Shown here piece after piece: positions 41,512 through 50,514 of a stretch of 64,000 bases of DNA (its first letter is position 1; every line of letters starts with the position of its first letter). Below the pieces are notes generated by a model. It was not told where the DNA came from. It worked only from the letters and a program-made list of their open reading frames with translations, and did not search any database. The position numbers and the translations under genes are program-made. Source of the stretch: Paenibacillus prosopidis (GTDB lineage Bacteria; Bacillota; Bacilli; Paenibacillales; Paenibacillaceae); the NCBI RefSeq assembly GCF_003337375.1, contig NZ_QPJD01000013.1:124001-188000 (forward strand). The letters run 5' to 3'.

Positions 41512-44226
41512 ATGCTAGGCGTCTGGAATGCAATGATCAAAACGCCGTTTCACCAGTATTATGCCGTATTTTCGATAACGGGAGATGCGCAGAACGGAAA
41601 TAAGCTTACCATGGAATCCGAGCCGCACCTAAATATTTCATACAACAATATCCGCACAAATGGGAATCGTCTTAAAGCATCCTATACAGACGAGAATAGT
41701 CAGCGTCAAGAGCTCGAGCTTGATTTTACCGGGGATACGTTCTCCGGCTCGCTGGGCATCCCCCACTTTGGACCGGTCGCGTTTACGGGTGAGAAGGGCA
41801 AAGGAATCCCCATGGCAGAGAGGTTGAAGCTGTACGGCGACAAATCCGTTCAGGAGAACAGGTTCTGGAAAGGTCAATGGATCTGGGATGTCCATCAGCC
41901 TGAACCCGATATCGGCTTGCAGCAATTGCTTGTTTATTTTCGTAGATCCTTTCACATAGCCGAGGGTCTTACTCCCAAGCTCTTTGTAGACGTCACTGCA
42001 GATAGCAGATACCGATTGTACGTAAATGGCAGATCCGTCGCGGTCGGCCCCTGCAAAGGCGATGGACAGACTCAGTACTATGAGACTGTGGATGTCACCC
42101 AATACTTACAGACGGGAGAAAATGTGCTTGCCGTCAAAGTACTTAGGCTGTCGTCTCATCAACCTGTGGTGACGGGTGAAAGTGGTCCATTATCCATATG
42201 GCGCTCGAATGCAGCTGGATTGTTGGTGGAAGCCAGCCTTCGGGATGAATATGGCGCGGTGTTGGAGTCTCTTCATAGCGGACGGGAGTGGCGAACGTTC
42301 CGTCATTCAGGTTACCGGTTTGTTCGAAAATCCATGATTCAGTGGGTAGGAGGCGTGGAAGAAGTAGATGGGAGCGGCGGCCCTACGCAAGACTGGATGA
42401 AGCCGGGATTCGACGATACCACATGGTCGCACGCGCTACCGTTCGCGGGGACGCGAGAGGATTTCGGGCTCTTAAGCCCATGGAACCTAGTGGCTCGGCC
42501 GATTCCGTTCCTGTACGAAGAGGAACGGACATTCGTCAAGGTGACGAAAGCGGAAGGTATCGATCCGGAGCAAGCGGAGAAGCTGCTGAAGACGGGAAGT
42601 GAGCCGATCCTGAGTGTGGCTCCCGGTCAAAAGATGATGATGGAATTGGATGCCGGAGAATTGACGACCGGATACCTTACGATTGCTGTTAACGGTGGGC
42701 AAGGCAGCGTCATCCGATTGATGGGCTCCGAGGGTTATGAAGCCCTTGACAGCAATGAATTTCAGCGAAAAAAGGGAGCCCGGGACGATATCAGCGGGAA
42801 GTTGATTGGAGAATTCGACACCTATCATGTGGCCGGCGATTCAAACTCCCGTTCGTCTGAGGTGTATGAGCCATTCTGGTTCCGCACCTTTCGTTTCGTA
42901 AGGATTGAGATTGAAGCGGGAGAGGTACCTATGGAACTGGCCTCAATCAAATACCGGGAAACAGGTTATCCGCTTGAAGTAAAGGCCAGGTTTGAGTCCT
43001 CGGACGAAGAGTTGAATACACTTTGGGATCTGAGCATCCGTACGCTGAAACGCTGTATGCATGAAACCTATGAGGATTGCCCGTTCTATGAACAACTGCA
43101 GTATTCGATGGACAGCCGGCTTATGATGCTTTTCACCTATTACGTCAGCGCAGATGACAGAATGCCGAGGAGGACGATTGACGATTTCTATCGTTCAAGA
43201 CAGCCGTCCGGACTGCTGCAGTCCCGGTTTCCATCCGTTGAACCTCAAGTCATTCCTTCATTTGCCCTGTACTGGGTGGATATGCTGGCGGAGCACTACG
43301 ATTTTAACGGAGACTTGGAGCTGATCAAGACCTATCGTCCTGCAATCATTGAACTGATGGATTGGTTCCATGACCGATTGACGGATGATGGCATTGTCGG
43401 CGTAACCTCCCACCGTTATTGGACCTATTTTGACTGGGTAGACGCTTGGCCGAGAGGAGCCCCGCCGGAAAGCATGGAGCGGCCGATGTACTTGCTCAGC
43501 CTAATGTATGCGGCGTCACTGCGGAAAGCCGCCGGACTGCTGACCTTGACAGGCTGGAATGATGCGGCTAACGAAATGACGTCAAGAGCAGATCGGGTAT
43601 GCGAAGCCGTTCGGCGCCTGGCCTGGTCGGAGGAGAGGCAGTTATTCCGTGATTTGCCCGGTATGGAGATCTACAGCCAGCATTCGCAAATCATGGCTGT
43701 TCTTTCCGATACAGTAACGGGTGAAGAGGCGCGGCAGCTGTTGGAGCGCGCGATGGAGGAGCCTATTCATCGCGTCACGCTGCCTTTCTCCTACCTGTTG
43801 ATGCAAGCTCTGAAGAAAACTGGTTTACAGCATCGTACATTTGACATGTGGGATCGCTGGAGGGCTTTCGCAAGGCAAGGATTGACGACTCTGCCTGAAG
43901 TGGAGGTCAATCCGCGAAGCGATTGCCACGCATGGAGTGCGGTTCCCCTTGCCGAGTTCCCGGCATCTATTCTGGGCATAACTCCGGCCGAGCCAGGATT
44001 CGCTACCGTGAAAATCGAACCTCAGATCGGGAAACTCAAGTGGGCGAAGGGCAGTGTGCCAACGGCACATGGAATGGTGGAGGTAGAATGGGCACTGAAT
44101 GGAAACAACTTTGAACTTCTGGCAAAAGTTCCGGATGGTGTAACCGCGCAGGTCAAACTTCCTGACGGTTCCGTGCGGCCGTTCCAAGGTGAGGGGCGGT
44201 TTCAAACCGATGGCATAACAATCTAA
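41512..44226 (+). CDS. Alpha-L-rhamnosidase, glycoside hydrolase family 78
   Basis: This enzyme releases terminal alpha-L-rhamnose by an inverting mechanism. The 904-residue protein has an extra N-terminal domain (about 1-115), a beta-sandwich with RYRLYVNGRSVAVGPCKGDG, a region around GQKMMMELDAGELTTGYL, the (alpha/alpha)6 barrel with YEDCPFYEQLQYSMDSRL (catalytic acid region, near residue 520) and YWTYFDWVDAWPRGAPP, and a C-terminal domain starting HAWSAVPLAEF. No signal peptide is visible. The in-frame ATG at 41512, with GGAGGAG eight bases upstream, is the start. Placement next to the importer suggests uptake of rhamnose-containing oligosaccharides. Confidence 0.92.
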   Translation: MLGVWNAMIKTPFHQYYAVFSITGDAQNGNKLTMESEPHLNISYNNIRTNGNRLKASYTDENSQRQELELDFTGDTFSGSLGIPHFGPVAFTGEKGKGIPMAERLKLYGDKSVQENRFWKGQWIWDVHQPEPDIGLQQLLVYFRRSFHIAEGLTPKLFVDVTADSRYRLYVNGRSVAVGPCKGDGQTQYYETVDVTQYLQTGENVLAVKVLRLSSHQPVVTGESGPLSIWRSNAAGLLVEASLRDEYGAVLESLHSGREWRTFRHSGYRFVRKSMIQWVGGVEEVDGSGGPTQDWMKPGFDDTTWSHALPFAGTREDFGLLSPWNLVARPIPFLYEEERTFVKVTKAEGIDPEQAEKLLKTGSEPILSVAPGQKMMMELDAGELTTGYLTIAVNGGQGSVIRLMGSEGYEALDSNEFQRKKGARDDISGKLIGEFDTYHVAGDSNSRSSEVYEPFWFRTFRFVRIEIEAGEVPMELASIKYRETGYPLEVKARFESSDEELNTLWDLSIRTLKRCMHETYEDCPFYEQLQYSMDSRLMMLFTYYVSADDRMPRRTIDDFYRSRQPSGLLQSRFPSVEPQVIPSFALYWVDMLAEHYDFNGDLELIKTYRPAIIELMDWFHDRLTDDGIVGVTSHRYWTYFDWVDAWPRGAPPESMERPMYLLSLMYAASLRKAAGLLTLTGWNDAANEMTSRADRVCEAVRRLAWSEERQLFRDLPGMEIYSQHSQIMAVLSDTVTGEEARQLLERAMEEPIHRVTLPFSYLLMQALKKTGLQHRTFDMWDRWRAFARQGLTTLPEVEVNPRSDCHAWSAVPLAEFPASILGITPAEPGFATVKIEPQIGKLKWAKGSVPTAHGMVEVEWALNGNNFELLAKVPDGVTAQVKLPDGSVRPFQGEGRFQTDGITI

Positions 44227-44290
44227 GCATTGATCACCAGGCAGGATCTGATTGGTTGGATTCCGACCATTTAATCATAGGTAAGAGAAG

Positions 44291-44344
44291 GGAATCCCTC
44301 TTACAACAGAACTCGCGTATTGCCTTGTAAGGGGGCCTTTTTTT
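44291..44344 (+). terminator. Terminator after the rhamnosidase
   Basis: CCCTCTTACAA (44296-44306) pairs with TTGTAAGGGGG (44325-44335) at ten of eleven positions, then CCTTTTTTT. Confidence 0.75.
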
Positions 44345-44469
44345 GTGGAATGGGGTTTCTCTTAATCTAGAATTTTAGTAATCCAAGTTTTCGAGTCGTG
44401 AAGGATGTAAAGAACATTCATGCACGATAAACGACCGGAAGCGACCTTTCGGACAAGGAGCAAAAATCG

Positions 44470-44984
44470 ATGATCGAAACATGGAACGCAATTATCAAAA
44501 CACCCGATCAGCAGTTCTACACCGTATTTTCGATTTATGAGGACGGTAATCATGGATTAAGACTGGTTATGGAATCGGAGCCGCTTTACAACAATATTAC
44601 GTTCGATAATATCCGAACCTATGGAAATATTCTGAAAGCAACAGGTTTCGACGAGAATGGCGATACCCATAAGCTTGAGATCGCTCTTAATGGGGAAATG
44701 CTCTCAGGCGCGCTTATATCTCCTTCTATAGAACCTGTTGTGTTTATAGGCAGGAAGGGCAGGGGCATCTCCTTGACTGAAAAACTTCAACAAAATGGAC
44801 AACTATCAGTCTAGGAGAACCGATATTGGAAGGGTAAATGGAATCGGGATGTTCTGCAGCAGGGAATGGGTGATAGCGTGGAGCACCACTGAAACCTCTT
44901 AAGACATGCAAAGGCGGCCCGATTTCCATTTGGTGTTCACAATCCACGGACTTGTTCGTCGAAGCCAGCCTAAGTGAAGTCCGC
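44470..44984 (+). pseudogene. Second GH78 rhamnosidase, broken
   Basis: The first 114 codons (MIETWNAIIKTPDQQFYTVF ...) align along their length with the N-terminal domain of the intact rhamnosidase (LGVWNAMIKTPFHQYYAVF). An in-frame TAG at 44812-44814 stands where the intact gene has a Gln codon; directly after it the same frame reads ENRYWKGKWNRDV, matching ENRFWKGQWIWDV. About 100 codons are then missing before GPISIWCSQSTDLFVEASL, which matches the intact GPLSIWRSNAAGLLVEASL. The rest is gone. The first part could still be translated as a 114-residue stand-alone domain, since it keeps a start codon and an AAGGAG site upstream. Confidence 0.88.
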
Positions 44985-45033
44985 CTTTTACGGATTGCAA
45001 TAAGAATATTCATAAGGAGTAGGGGGATGATGT

Positions 45034-45927
45034 ATGAGAGAGTATTTGGTTTGTGATGGTAAATATCTATTTGAACCCAATATTCCAATTCGAACGCTAT
45101 ATAGTAAAGAATACCCTTATTTCATGACTCATAAGCACAACTTTATCGAGATCGCCTATATAGCGGAAGGCGAAGGCATTCATTATGTCGCTGATGAAAT
45201 ATTCACCGTTTCAAAGGGAGACCTATTTTTTCTCCCTACCTGTATCCCTCACGTCTTCCAACCACGCGATTTAACAGGTAAACGTCCTCTGCATGTCATT
45301 AACTGCTTATTTAAGCCTGTACTTACCGATCTTACCACAAATCTGCTTCTGCAGTGTCGAAGTATTGAACTTGCGATGCTTTCCCATTTCATCAACGGTA
45401 CGAAATGGCTTGCATACCGCGAGAGTTCTAACGAATTCATTCGACTGCTTCAAGCTATGCATAACCAACAGCGGAAACAGAATTCGGGCACCGAGCTGGG
45501 CATTCTTCTACTGCAATTGCTGTCTCTCCTTAGTCAAAAGCCTCAATTATCTTATTTACATCCTCCAAGCAAAGACGAATATCCAGTACATGCGGCCGTT
45601 CAATATATGAGCACTCATTTCGAGCTCCCGTTGTCGGTTTCGAATGTCAGTCAGATGGTGGCCATAAGCTACCGGCATTTCCAGCGTCTATTTAAACTAC
45701 ATACAGGACGATCCTTCATTCAGATGCTCCAAGAAATCAGGATGAACTTTGCATGTTTGTTGCTATTGGAAAGAAAAAACGACAGTATCCAATCCATCGC
45801 TCAGAAGGTGGGAGTTTTCGACATGAAGCATTTCTACCAGTTATTCCACAATCACTATGGAATGACACCAGCTGTTTTCCGTCTTCAGCATCAATCTCAA
45901 CATCATGCTTGGCGGATTTCCCCATAG
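45034..45927 (+). CDS. AraC-family regulator with cupin sensor
   Basis: A 297-residue regulator: N-terminal cupin fold (HKHNFIEIAYIAEGEGIHYV, then KGDLFFLPTCIPHVFQP), a helical linker and a C-terminal HTH pair (LSVSNVSQMVAISYRHFQRL and IQSIAQKVGVFDMKHFYQLF). The family usually controls sugar or polysaccharide genes in response to a small ligand. AGGGGG lies close upstream of the ATG. It may regulate the rhamnosidase unit behind it; it is separated from the biosynthetic cluster by one gene. Confidence 0.88.
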   Translation: MREYLVCDGKYLFEPNIPIRTLYSKEYPYFMTHKHNFIEIAYIAEGEGIHYVADEIFTVSKGDLFFLPTCIPHVFQPRDLTGKRPLHVINCLFKPVLTDLTTNLLLQCRSIELAMLSHFINGTKWLAYRESSNEFIRLLQAMHNQQRKQNSGTELGILLLQLLSLLSQKPQLSYLHPPSKDEYPVHAAVQYMSTHFELPLSVSNVSQMVAISYRHFQRLFKLHTGRSFIQMLQEIRMNFACLLLLERKNDSIQSIAQKVGVFDMKHFYQLFHNHYGMTPAVFRLQHQSQHHAWRISP

Positions 45928-45984
45928 TCCGAGAGCGGAATGTCTGTTATTTTATCTGTAATTCCAAGAAAATGAGGTGTGCAG

Positions 45985-46779
45985 ATGTACGAGCATCATA
46001 AGCGGGCATTGGATAATCTGGTAGAAGTGCTGAAGCCTGATCCTTCGATCCTTGCTGTTATTACAGCCGGGTCCATTGCTCAGGGAAAAGCGAAAGAAAC
46101 GTCAGATATCGATGTGTACCTGGTAGTAGACGATGAGACTTACATGGAAAAAAGAAAGAATCACAATTTATCTTATATTAACAAAGATCAAGAAATTTGC
46201 GATTATCCTGACGGTTATGTCGACGGGAAAATCATTAATCTCCGCTTTTTGGAGCTTGCGGCCGAACGAGGCAGTGAGCCGACAAGAGCTTCCTTCATCG
46301 GCTCCGAGGCATGGTTCACCCGAATACCGGATTTGGACATGCTGCTTGCCAAAATACCGGTATATCCAGAGCAGAACCGTGATAAGAACATGGCAGACTT
46401 TTATGCTGAGATTCTATTGAACGGCTTTTACTTCTCTAATGAGGCTTTGAAGAAAAATAACCCTTACTTGCTCTCACAGGCTGTCAGCAGTCTCGTATTG
46501 TATGGCGGCAGAATCATCCTTGCGCATAACAGGATGTTGTTTCCCTGCCACAAATCATTAATGGCCGCAGTTGAAAACGCAAAAGTGAAACCAGACAACT
46601 TTATCGAGCATGCATTCAGTCTCTTAAAGGATCCTACAGAAGAGAAATGCAGAAATTTCAGCATGATGATGCTTGGATTTCATCGGCCAGGGATAACTCC
46701 CGAACAGGCTACAACCATATTCATGGAGAACAATGAATGGAACTGGATCGATCAAGCCCCCCCGTTAAGCGACCGTTAA
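45985..46779 (+). CDS. Nucleotidyltransferase-fold protein, possible resistance enzyme
   Basis: A 264-residue protein of the minimal-nucleotidyltransferase superfamily. The active-site motif is TAGSIAQGKAKETSDIDVYL, the GS-x10-DxD pattern, which puts an NMP from ATP or another NTP onto an acceptor in relatives such as aminoglycoside adenylyltransferases. A downstream helical domain with LLNGFYFSNEALKKNN follows. The acceptor cannot be predicted. GAGGTG precedes ATG 45985. It lies 160 bases upstream of a biosynthetic cluster with aminoglycoside-type tailoring genes, so self-protection is a reasonable hypothesis, no more. Confidence 0.72.
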   Translation: MYEHHKRALDNLVEVLKPDPSILAVITAGSIAQGKAKETSDIDVYLVVDDETYMEKRKNHNLSYINKDQEICDYPDGYVDGKIINLRFLELAAERGSEPTRASFIGSEAWFTRIPDLDMLLAKIPVYPEQNRDKNMADFYAEILLNGFYFSNEALKKNNPYLLSQAVSSLVLYGGRIILAHNRMLFPCHKSLMAAVENAKVKPDNFIEHAFSLLKDPTEEKCRNFSMMMLGFHRPGITPEQATTIFMENNEWNWIDQAPPLSDR

Positions 46780-46942
46780 TCGGGTTCCACGTGTCTTTCA
46801 AAACAACGGCCTGACGATCAATACGGCTTGTTCAAATTCCTCCTCTAAATGTTGCTATTCTCACAATTATTTTGGCGTAATCAACCATATTTAGTTAAGG
46901 TTTCCTTTGGTATTTTGGGATAGAAAACAGCGAAATGGAGGG

Positions 46943-47773
46943 ATGACCATAGCAAAGCCAACGGGGCTCCTTGTGGCCCAAACCAAAGTTCAACCTGTAA
47001 AACGATTGTCGATCCTCTTAGTTAACTTTGCTTTTGTGCTGCTCTTTGTATTGTTAAGTCCGGTCTACTATTTGAACAAATGGGATTTCAAACGGCGGAC
47101 TAGGCGAAATCCGTTCTATACCAGCAAGCTGGTTCAACTGCAAGGGCGCTATCCTTTGTTGTATGAGCTCGCTATGTATGTGCAGAATTTCCCGATTCCA
47201 CGCAATGTGTACAAGGCTTTGCCGCCACTTAAGGGCGACGTGCTGCAAGTAGGCTGTGGAACCGGCCTATTGAACAAGTATGCACGCAAAAACAATCACA
47301 TCCGTTGGATCAACATGGATCCAAATCTGAATGCTCTGCGCCTAGGCGTTAAGCTGGGCCGATATGACTCCTACATTCATGCTTTCATTGATAAGCCAAC
47401 AAAGTTAAACGATATGTGTTGCGATATGATCGTATTTGCACGCAGCTTTCACCATATCCGCAATCATAAAAAGGCGTTAAGGGAGTGCAGTCGCTTGCTT
47501 CGGTACGGCGGAACCATTATTATAGCCGATCCCGTTGTTCTTGAGGAAAAAATAGGAGGATCCACAGGCAAAGGTTATATGGCTAATTCATCGATTGACG
47601 GGGTTATCTGGCGGTTTACGAGGGAAACGTTCGTCAATCATCTAAAGGAATGCCTTCCCTATGATCTGGAAATCCACTCCGTCACTGATACTAGACAACT
47701 CCATGTGACCAACTACAACTTGTTTGTTCCGCAAACGGATCTCATAGTGGTCCTGAATAAAAAGGAGGGCTAA
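46943..47773 (+). CDS. Membrane-anchored class I SAM methyltransferase
   Basis: The 276-residue protein has the SAM-binding motif GDVLQVGCGTGLLNKYA, an acidic residue after the second strand (WINMDPN) and a Methyltransf_11-like core (CDMIVFARSFHHIRNHKKAL, then LLRYGGTIIIADP). Unusually it begins with a hydrophobic segment (about residues 19-42) that would tie it to the membrane. The acceptor is unknown; the product of this cluster is the natural guess. The start is uncertain: GGAGGG directly abuts the ATG at 46943, and a TTG at 46907 with AAGG upstream is in frame. The carrier-protein gene starts 3 bases after the stop. Confidence 0.78.
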   Translation: MTIAKPTGLLVAQTKVQPVKRLSILLVNFAFVLLFVLLSPVYYLNKWDFKRRTRRNPFYTSKLVQLQGRYPLLYELAMYVQNFPIPRNVYKALPPLKGDVLQVGCGTGLLNKYARKNNHIRWINMDPNLNALRLGVKLGRYDSYIHAFIDKPTKLNDMCCDMIVFARSFHHIRNHKKALRECSRLLRYGGTIIIADPVVLEEKIGGSTGKGYMANSSIDGVIWRFTRETFVNHLKECLPYDLEIHSVTDTRQLHVTNYNLFVPQTDLIVVLNKKEG

Positions 47774-47776
47774 TAT

Positions 47777-48019
47777 ATGCATAATAAAATTATCGAAATC
47801 ATTGCTGAAATCAAAGAGGATGCCGCATTGATAAAAACGCTCGACACTACTTCAGGCATTATGAATGAAGCTGGACTTGACTCGCTGCAGATTATCAATT
47901 TTATTCTTCGAATCGAGGAAGAATTTGGGGTGGAGGTTGATTTTGACACCTTCGACCTAGAACATCTGAGTTCAATCGATGCTTTCGTTGTCTATCTGGG
48001 TCAGCTGGTACGGGTATGA
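47777..48019 (+). CDS. Acyl carrier protein 1
   Basis: An 80-residue carrier protein. GLDSLQIINFILRIEEEFG is the standard motif around the phosphopantetheine attachment residue, Ser36, at the start of helix 2. AAGGAGGG precedes the ATG. The stop overlaps the ATP-grasp start (ATGA), as expected when the ligase charges this carrier. By analogy with BtrI it would hold an amino-acyl chain as a thioester; that is inference. Confidence 0.9.
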   Translation: MHNKIIEIIAEIKEDAALIKTLDTTSGIMNEAGLDSLQIINFILRIEEEFGVEVDFDTFDLEHLSSIDAFVVYLGQLVRV

Positions 48020-49350
48020 CGGTTTCGGTTCACTGCGGCACTTTTGAGGCTGAACGGTATTGGCGTGATCTTGATCTGGCCGTATTGCCTTCGCTTACCG
48101 ACAGAAGCAATAAGCCTATCGTCGATGCGATGGATGAAATGCTGTTTGCCTTTTGCATGCATGGAGATTCGTTATTGACGCGTGGAGGCATGGATAAGTC
48201 TCATTATGATTACCTTCAATCGCTTGGATTTCGGTTTAAAACGAATCTTCATCCTTTAAACCCTATTTTTTCTCCCTTAAGTGATCCTAATATCTTTCAA
48301 TTACTAAACGATTCCGGTACGTCCACACCTGATGAATTGCAAACCTTGTTGCCAGAAGGTGCCCGAATAGAACCGTTCGCGGTTCTTCCCGGCGCAATTG
48401 AAACCATTCAGCGTTACCGGCTGTCGTCTACCCTTCCGCATGAGGATGATGTCTGCAGGGTCAATTCGAAGATCTATTCTGTTATGATGCGGGAACGGCT
48501 TGGTATACCGAACATCGGCGAGGTGATCGAACATCCGGATCAGTTGCTGAGCAAGGGGATGCGTCTTCTTGAACGAGGTTCTCTGTTGATCAAAGATGAT
48601 TATGGCGTTTCAGGCAAAGGGAACATGCAGATTGATTCCGAGCGTACGCTTCAACGACTCGTCAGCTATCTGAGCTCTCAGGTTGACAGAGGGAAACGAA
48701 TGCAGTTTGTGTTGGAGCCGCTTGTCGACCGGGGATCGGATTTCTCCTGCCAATTCCGCTTGAATGTGAACGGTAGTTTTAATCTGATTTCTCTCCAACA
48801 GCTGAGGAACGTCGGCTATGCATACGACGGATCCTATTCGGCCGATCCATCGCTGTTCGAGTTGCTGGTGAGTACAGGATATTTTGAGCTCATGGAACGG
48901 ATAGGGGCGCTCTTGAATAAAGACGGGTATTACGGAGACGTCTGTGTAGATTCCATGCTGCTTCGGGACGGTAAGATAGAACCGCTTGTCGAAATTAATG
49001 CCCGCAAATCCATGAGTCTCATCAAGCATTACATGGACCGGTATTTCGAGCGCGAGGACTTGAAAGGGTGCCTCACGCAAGTAAATGTAATATCCAGTCA
49101 ACCGGGTAATTTTTCGGACGTGTTGGAACGCCTAGAAGACACCGGTATTCTCTTTGCGCAAAGTAAAGGCAGCGGAATTATTCCATTAACGTCAGGTACC
49201 TTGTTTCCTCGAACCAATGTCAATGCGTCAGGTGTATATAAAGGAAGATTATACGCGGCTATCGGCTATCGAACCGAAGAAGATTTGCAGAATCTATCGG
49301 AGGGCATGAAAGAGGTCTTAATCGAGTATGGACTAAAACTGGTCGTCTAG
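48016..49350 (+). CDS. ATP-grasp ligase 1 (BtrJ/PGM1-like)
   Basis: A 444-residue ATP-grasp enzyme expected to join a carboxylate to an amine or carrier thiol with ATP. Visible: an N-terminal domain with no clear signature, ATP-binding SLLIKDDYGVSGKGNMQID (Gly-rich loop), FVLEPLVDRGSDFS and the metal-binding IEPLVEINARKSMSLIK. The C-terminal 90 residues contain GSGIIPLTSGTLFPRTN, a segment shared with the second ATP-grasp gene in the cluster (GEGIIVYVSGTLPPAAT). It overlaps ACP1 and presumably loads it. Which amino acid is used is unknown. Confidence 0.78.
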   Translation: MTVSVHCGTFEAERYWRDLDLAVLPSLTDRSNKPIVDAMDEMLFAFCMHGDSLLTRGGMDKSHYDYLQSLGFRFKTNLHPLNPIFSPLSDPNIFQLLNDSGTSTPDELQTLLPEGARIEPFAVLPGAIETIQRYRLSSTLPHEDDVCRVNSKIYSVMMRERLGIPNIGEVIEHPDQLLSKGMRLLERGSLLIKDDYGVSGKGNMQIDSERTLQRLVSYLSSQVDRGKRMQFVLEPLVDRGSDFSCQFRLNVNGSFNLISLQQLRNVGYAYDGSYSADPSLFELLVSTGYFELMERIGALLNKDGYYGDVCVDSMLLRDGKIEPLVEINARKSMSLIKHYMDRYFEREDLKGCLTQVNVISSQPGNFSDVLERLEDTGILFAQSKGSGIIPLTSGTLFPRTNVNASGVYKGRLYAAIGYRTEEDLQNLSEGMKEVLIEYGLKLVV

Positions 49351-49397
49351 CCGGATGGAATACACATGATAATGGATTGTGCAAAGGAAGGATGCCA

Positions 49398-50513
49398 ATG
49401 ACCAATCTTATCACCATTTTGTGCTCCGGGTTTGGGCTTGGCTTTTATATTCCCGGCTTGCTAATCGAACGCAGCTTAAGAAACATGGGATATAACGTGG
49501 ATGTTGAAGTATTTGAGAATTTGATGATGGAAGAGAAAAAGCTTCAGACAGACGTGAGCCGGAAAGCATACACGGCGAATTTTGCGGTTGCTAAGGCATC
49601 GCAAAGGATACCTGGAGATATCCGCCAAAGTCTGGATCCTTTCAAAAAGAAAGACTTGATCGGGCGATGGGAAAGAGAAGGAAGAAGCCGCTTTATCAGT
49701 CTTTCAGGGCATTGGGTGCACATTCTCGATGAGTTAAAGGATAGGAATAACAGCATTCAGGCGGATCTGCTTTATGTGGACTCAGAGCTGTCGCCTTCCT
49801 GGAAGCAGCTCCGCAAGCACAAGCCGAATTACGCTGAATGTTATCGAGAGATCGGGCTATATGATCCACAGATTAAACAAACCCTCTTCCGGATCGATGT
49901 AGACGGTAAAGAACCACTCCCTATCTCTAAACGAAACGCACGCTTAGTCGTTCATGGCGGGGGCTGGGGAATTGGGACTTTTCGCGAGGCTGTGGACGAG
50001 CTGGAGCAAGCTGGCTATTCGCTGGATGTTGTCGCTTACGGGCCTGATGAGATCAATGACGACTCGTCAGACCGGCGATATTTTATGAACGATCCCGACT
50101 GGCGCACCTGGCAAAGAAGCGACGAGGGAGTCCACACATTCCCTCCATTTGGACAGATTATTAATCGCAAAAACATGGAGTTTCAATTCTGCCGGGAGCA
50201 TCACGGATTGTATAAGGTGCTTAGAGAAGCAGCAGCTGTCATAAGTAAACCAGGGGCAGGGGCGCTTATTGATTCCTTATCCTCGTCAACTCCGCTGATT
50301 CTGCTGGATCCCTTTGGTCCTCATGAAGAGGTCAATGCGGACATATGGGTAGCAGAGGGATTCGGTATTCGATACGAAGCATGGAGAGACACCTCGTTTG
50401 ATAAGGGCGTGCTTGAGCGTCTGCATCACAATCTGGTGGTCAAGAGAAAGCAATATCCCGATTACGCTGCTTATTTCGCCAAGGGAATGTCCCAACTCGA
50501 AGGGAGAATATAA
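49398..50513 (+). CDS. Glycosyltransferase, MurG/UGT-like (GT-B)
   Basis: The 371-residue protein fits a GT-B enzyme: the N-terminal half begins ITILCSGFGLGFYIPGLLIE, and the C-terminal half has LVVHGGGWGIGTFREAVDEL and SKPGAGALIDSLSSSTPLIL with DPFGPHEEVNADIW, the donor-binding pattern of MurG-type and UDP-glycosyltransferases (GxG, then E/N contacting the sugar nucleotide). It would transfer a sugar from the nucleotide made by the downstream genes. ATG 49398 is chosen because GGAAGG lies six bases upstream; the ATG at 49392 abuts that site. The next gene begins 1 base after the stop. Confidence 0.78.
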   Translation: MTNLITILCSGFGLGFYIPGLLIERSLRNMGYNVDVEVFENLMMEEKKLQTDVSRKAYTANFAVAKASQRIPGDIRQSLDPFKKKDLIGRWEREGRSRFISLSGHWVHILDELKDRNNSIQADLLYVDSELSPSWKQLRKHKPNYAECYREIGLYDPQIKQTLFRIDVDGKEPLPISKRNARLVVHGGGWGIGTFREAVDELEQAGYSLDVVAYGPDEINDDSSDRRYFMNDPDWRTWQRSDEGVHTFPPFGQIINRKNMEFQFCREHHGLYKVLREAAAVISKPGAGALIDSLSSSTPLILLDPFGPHEEVNADIWVAEGFGIRYEAWRDTSFDKGVLERLHHNLVVKRKQYPDYAAYFAKGMSQLEGRI

Positions 50514-50514
50514 T

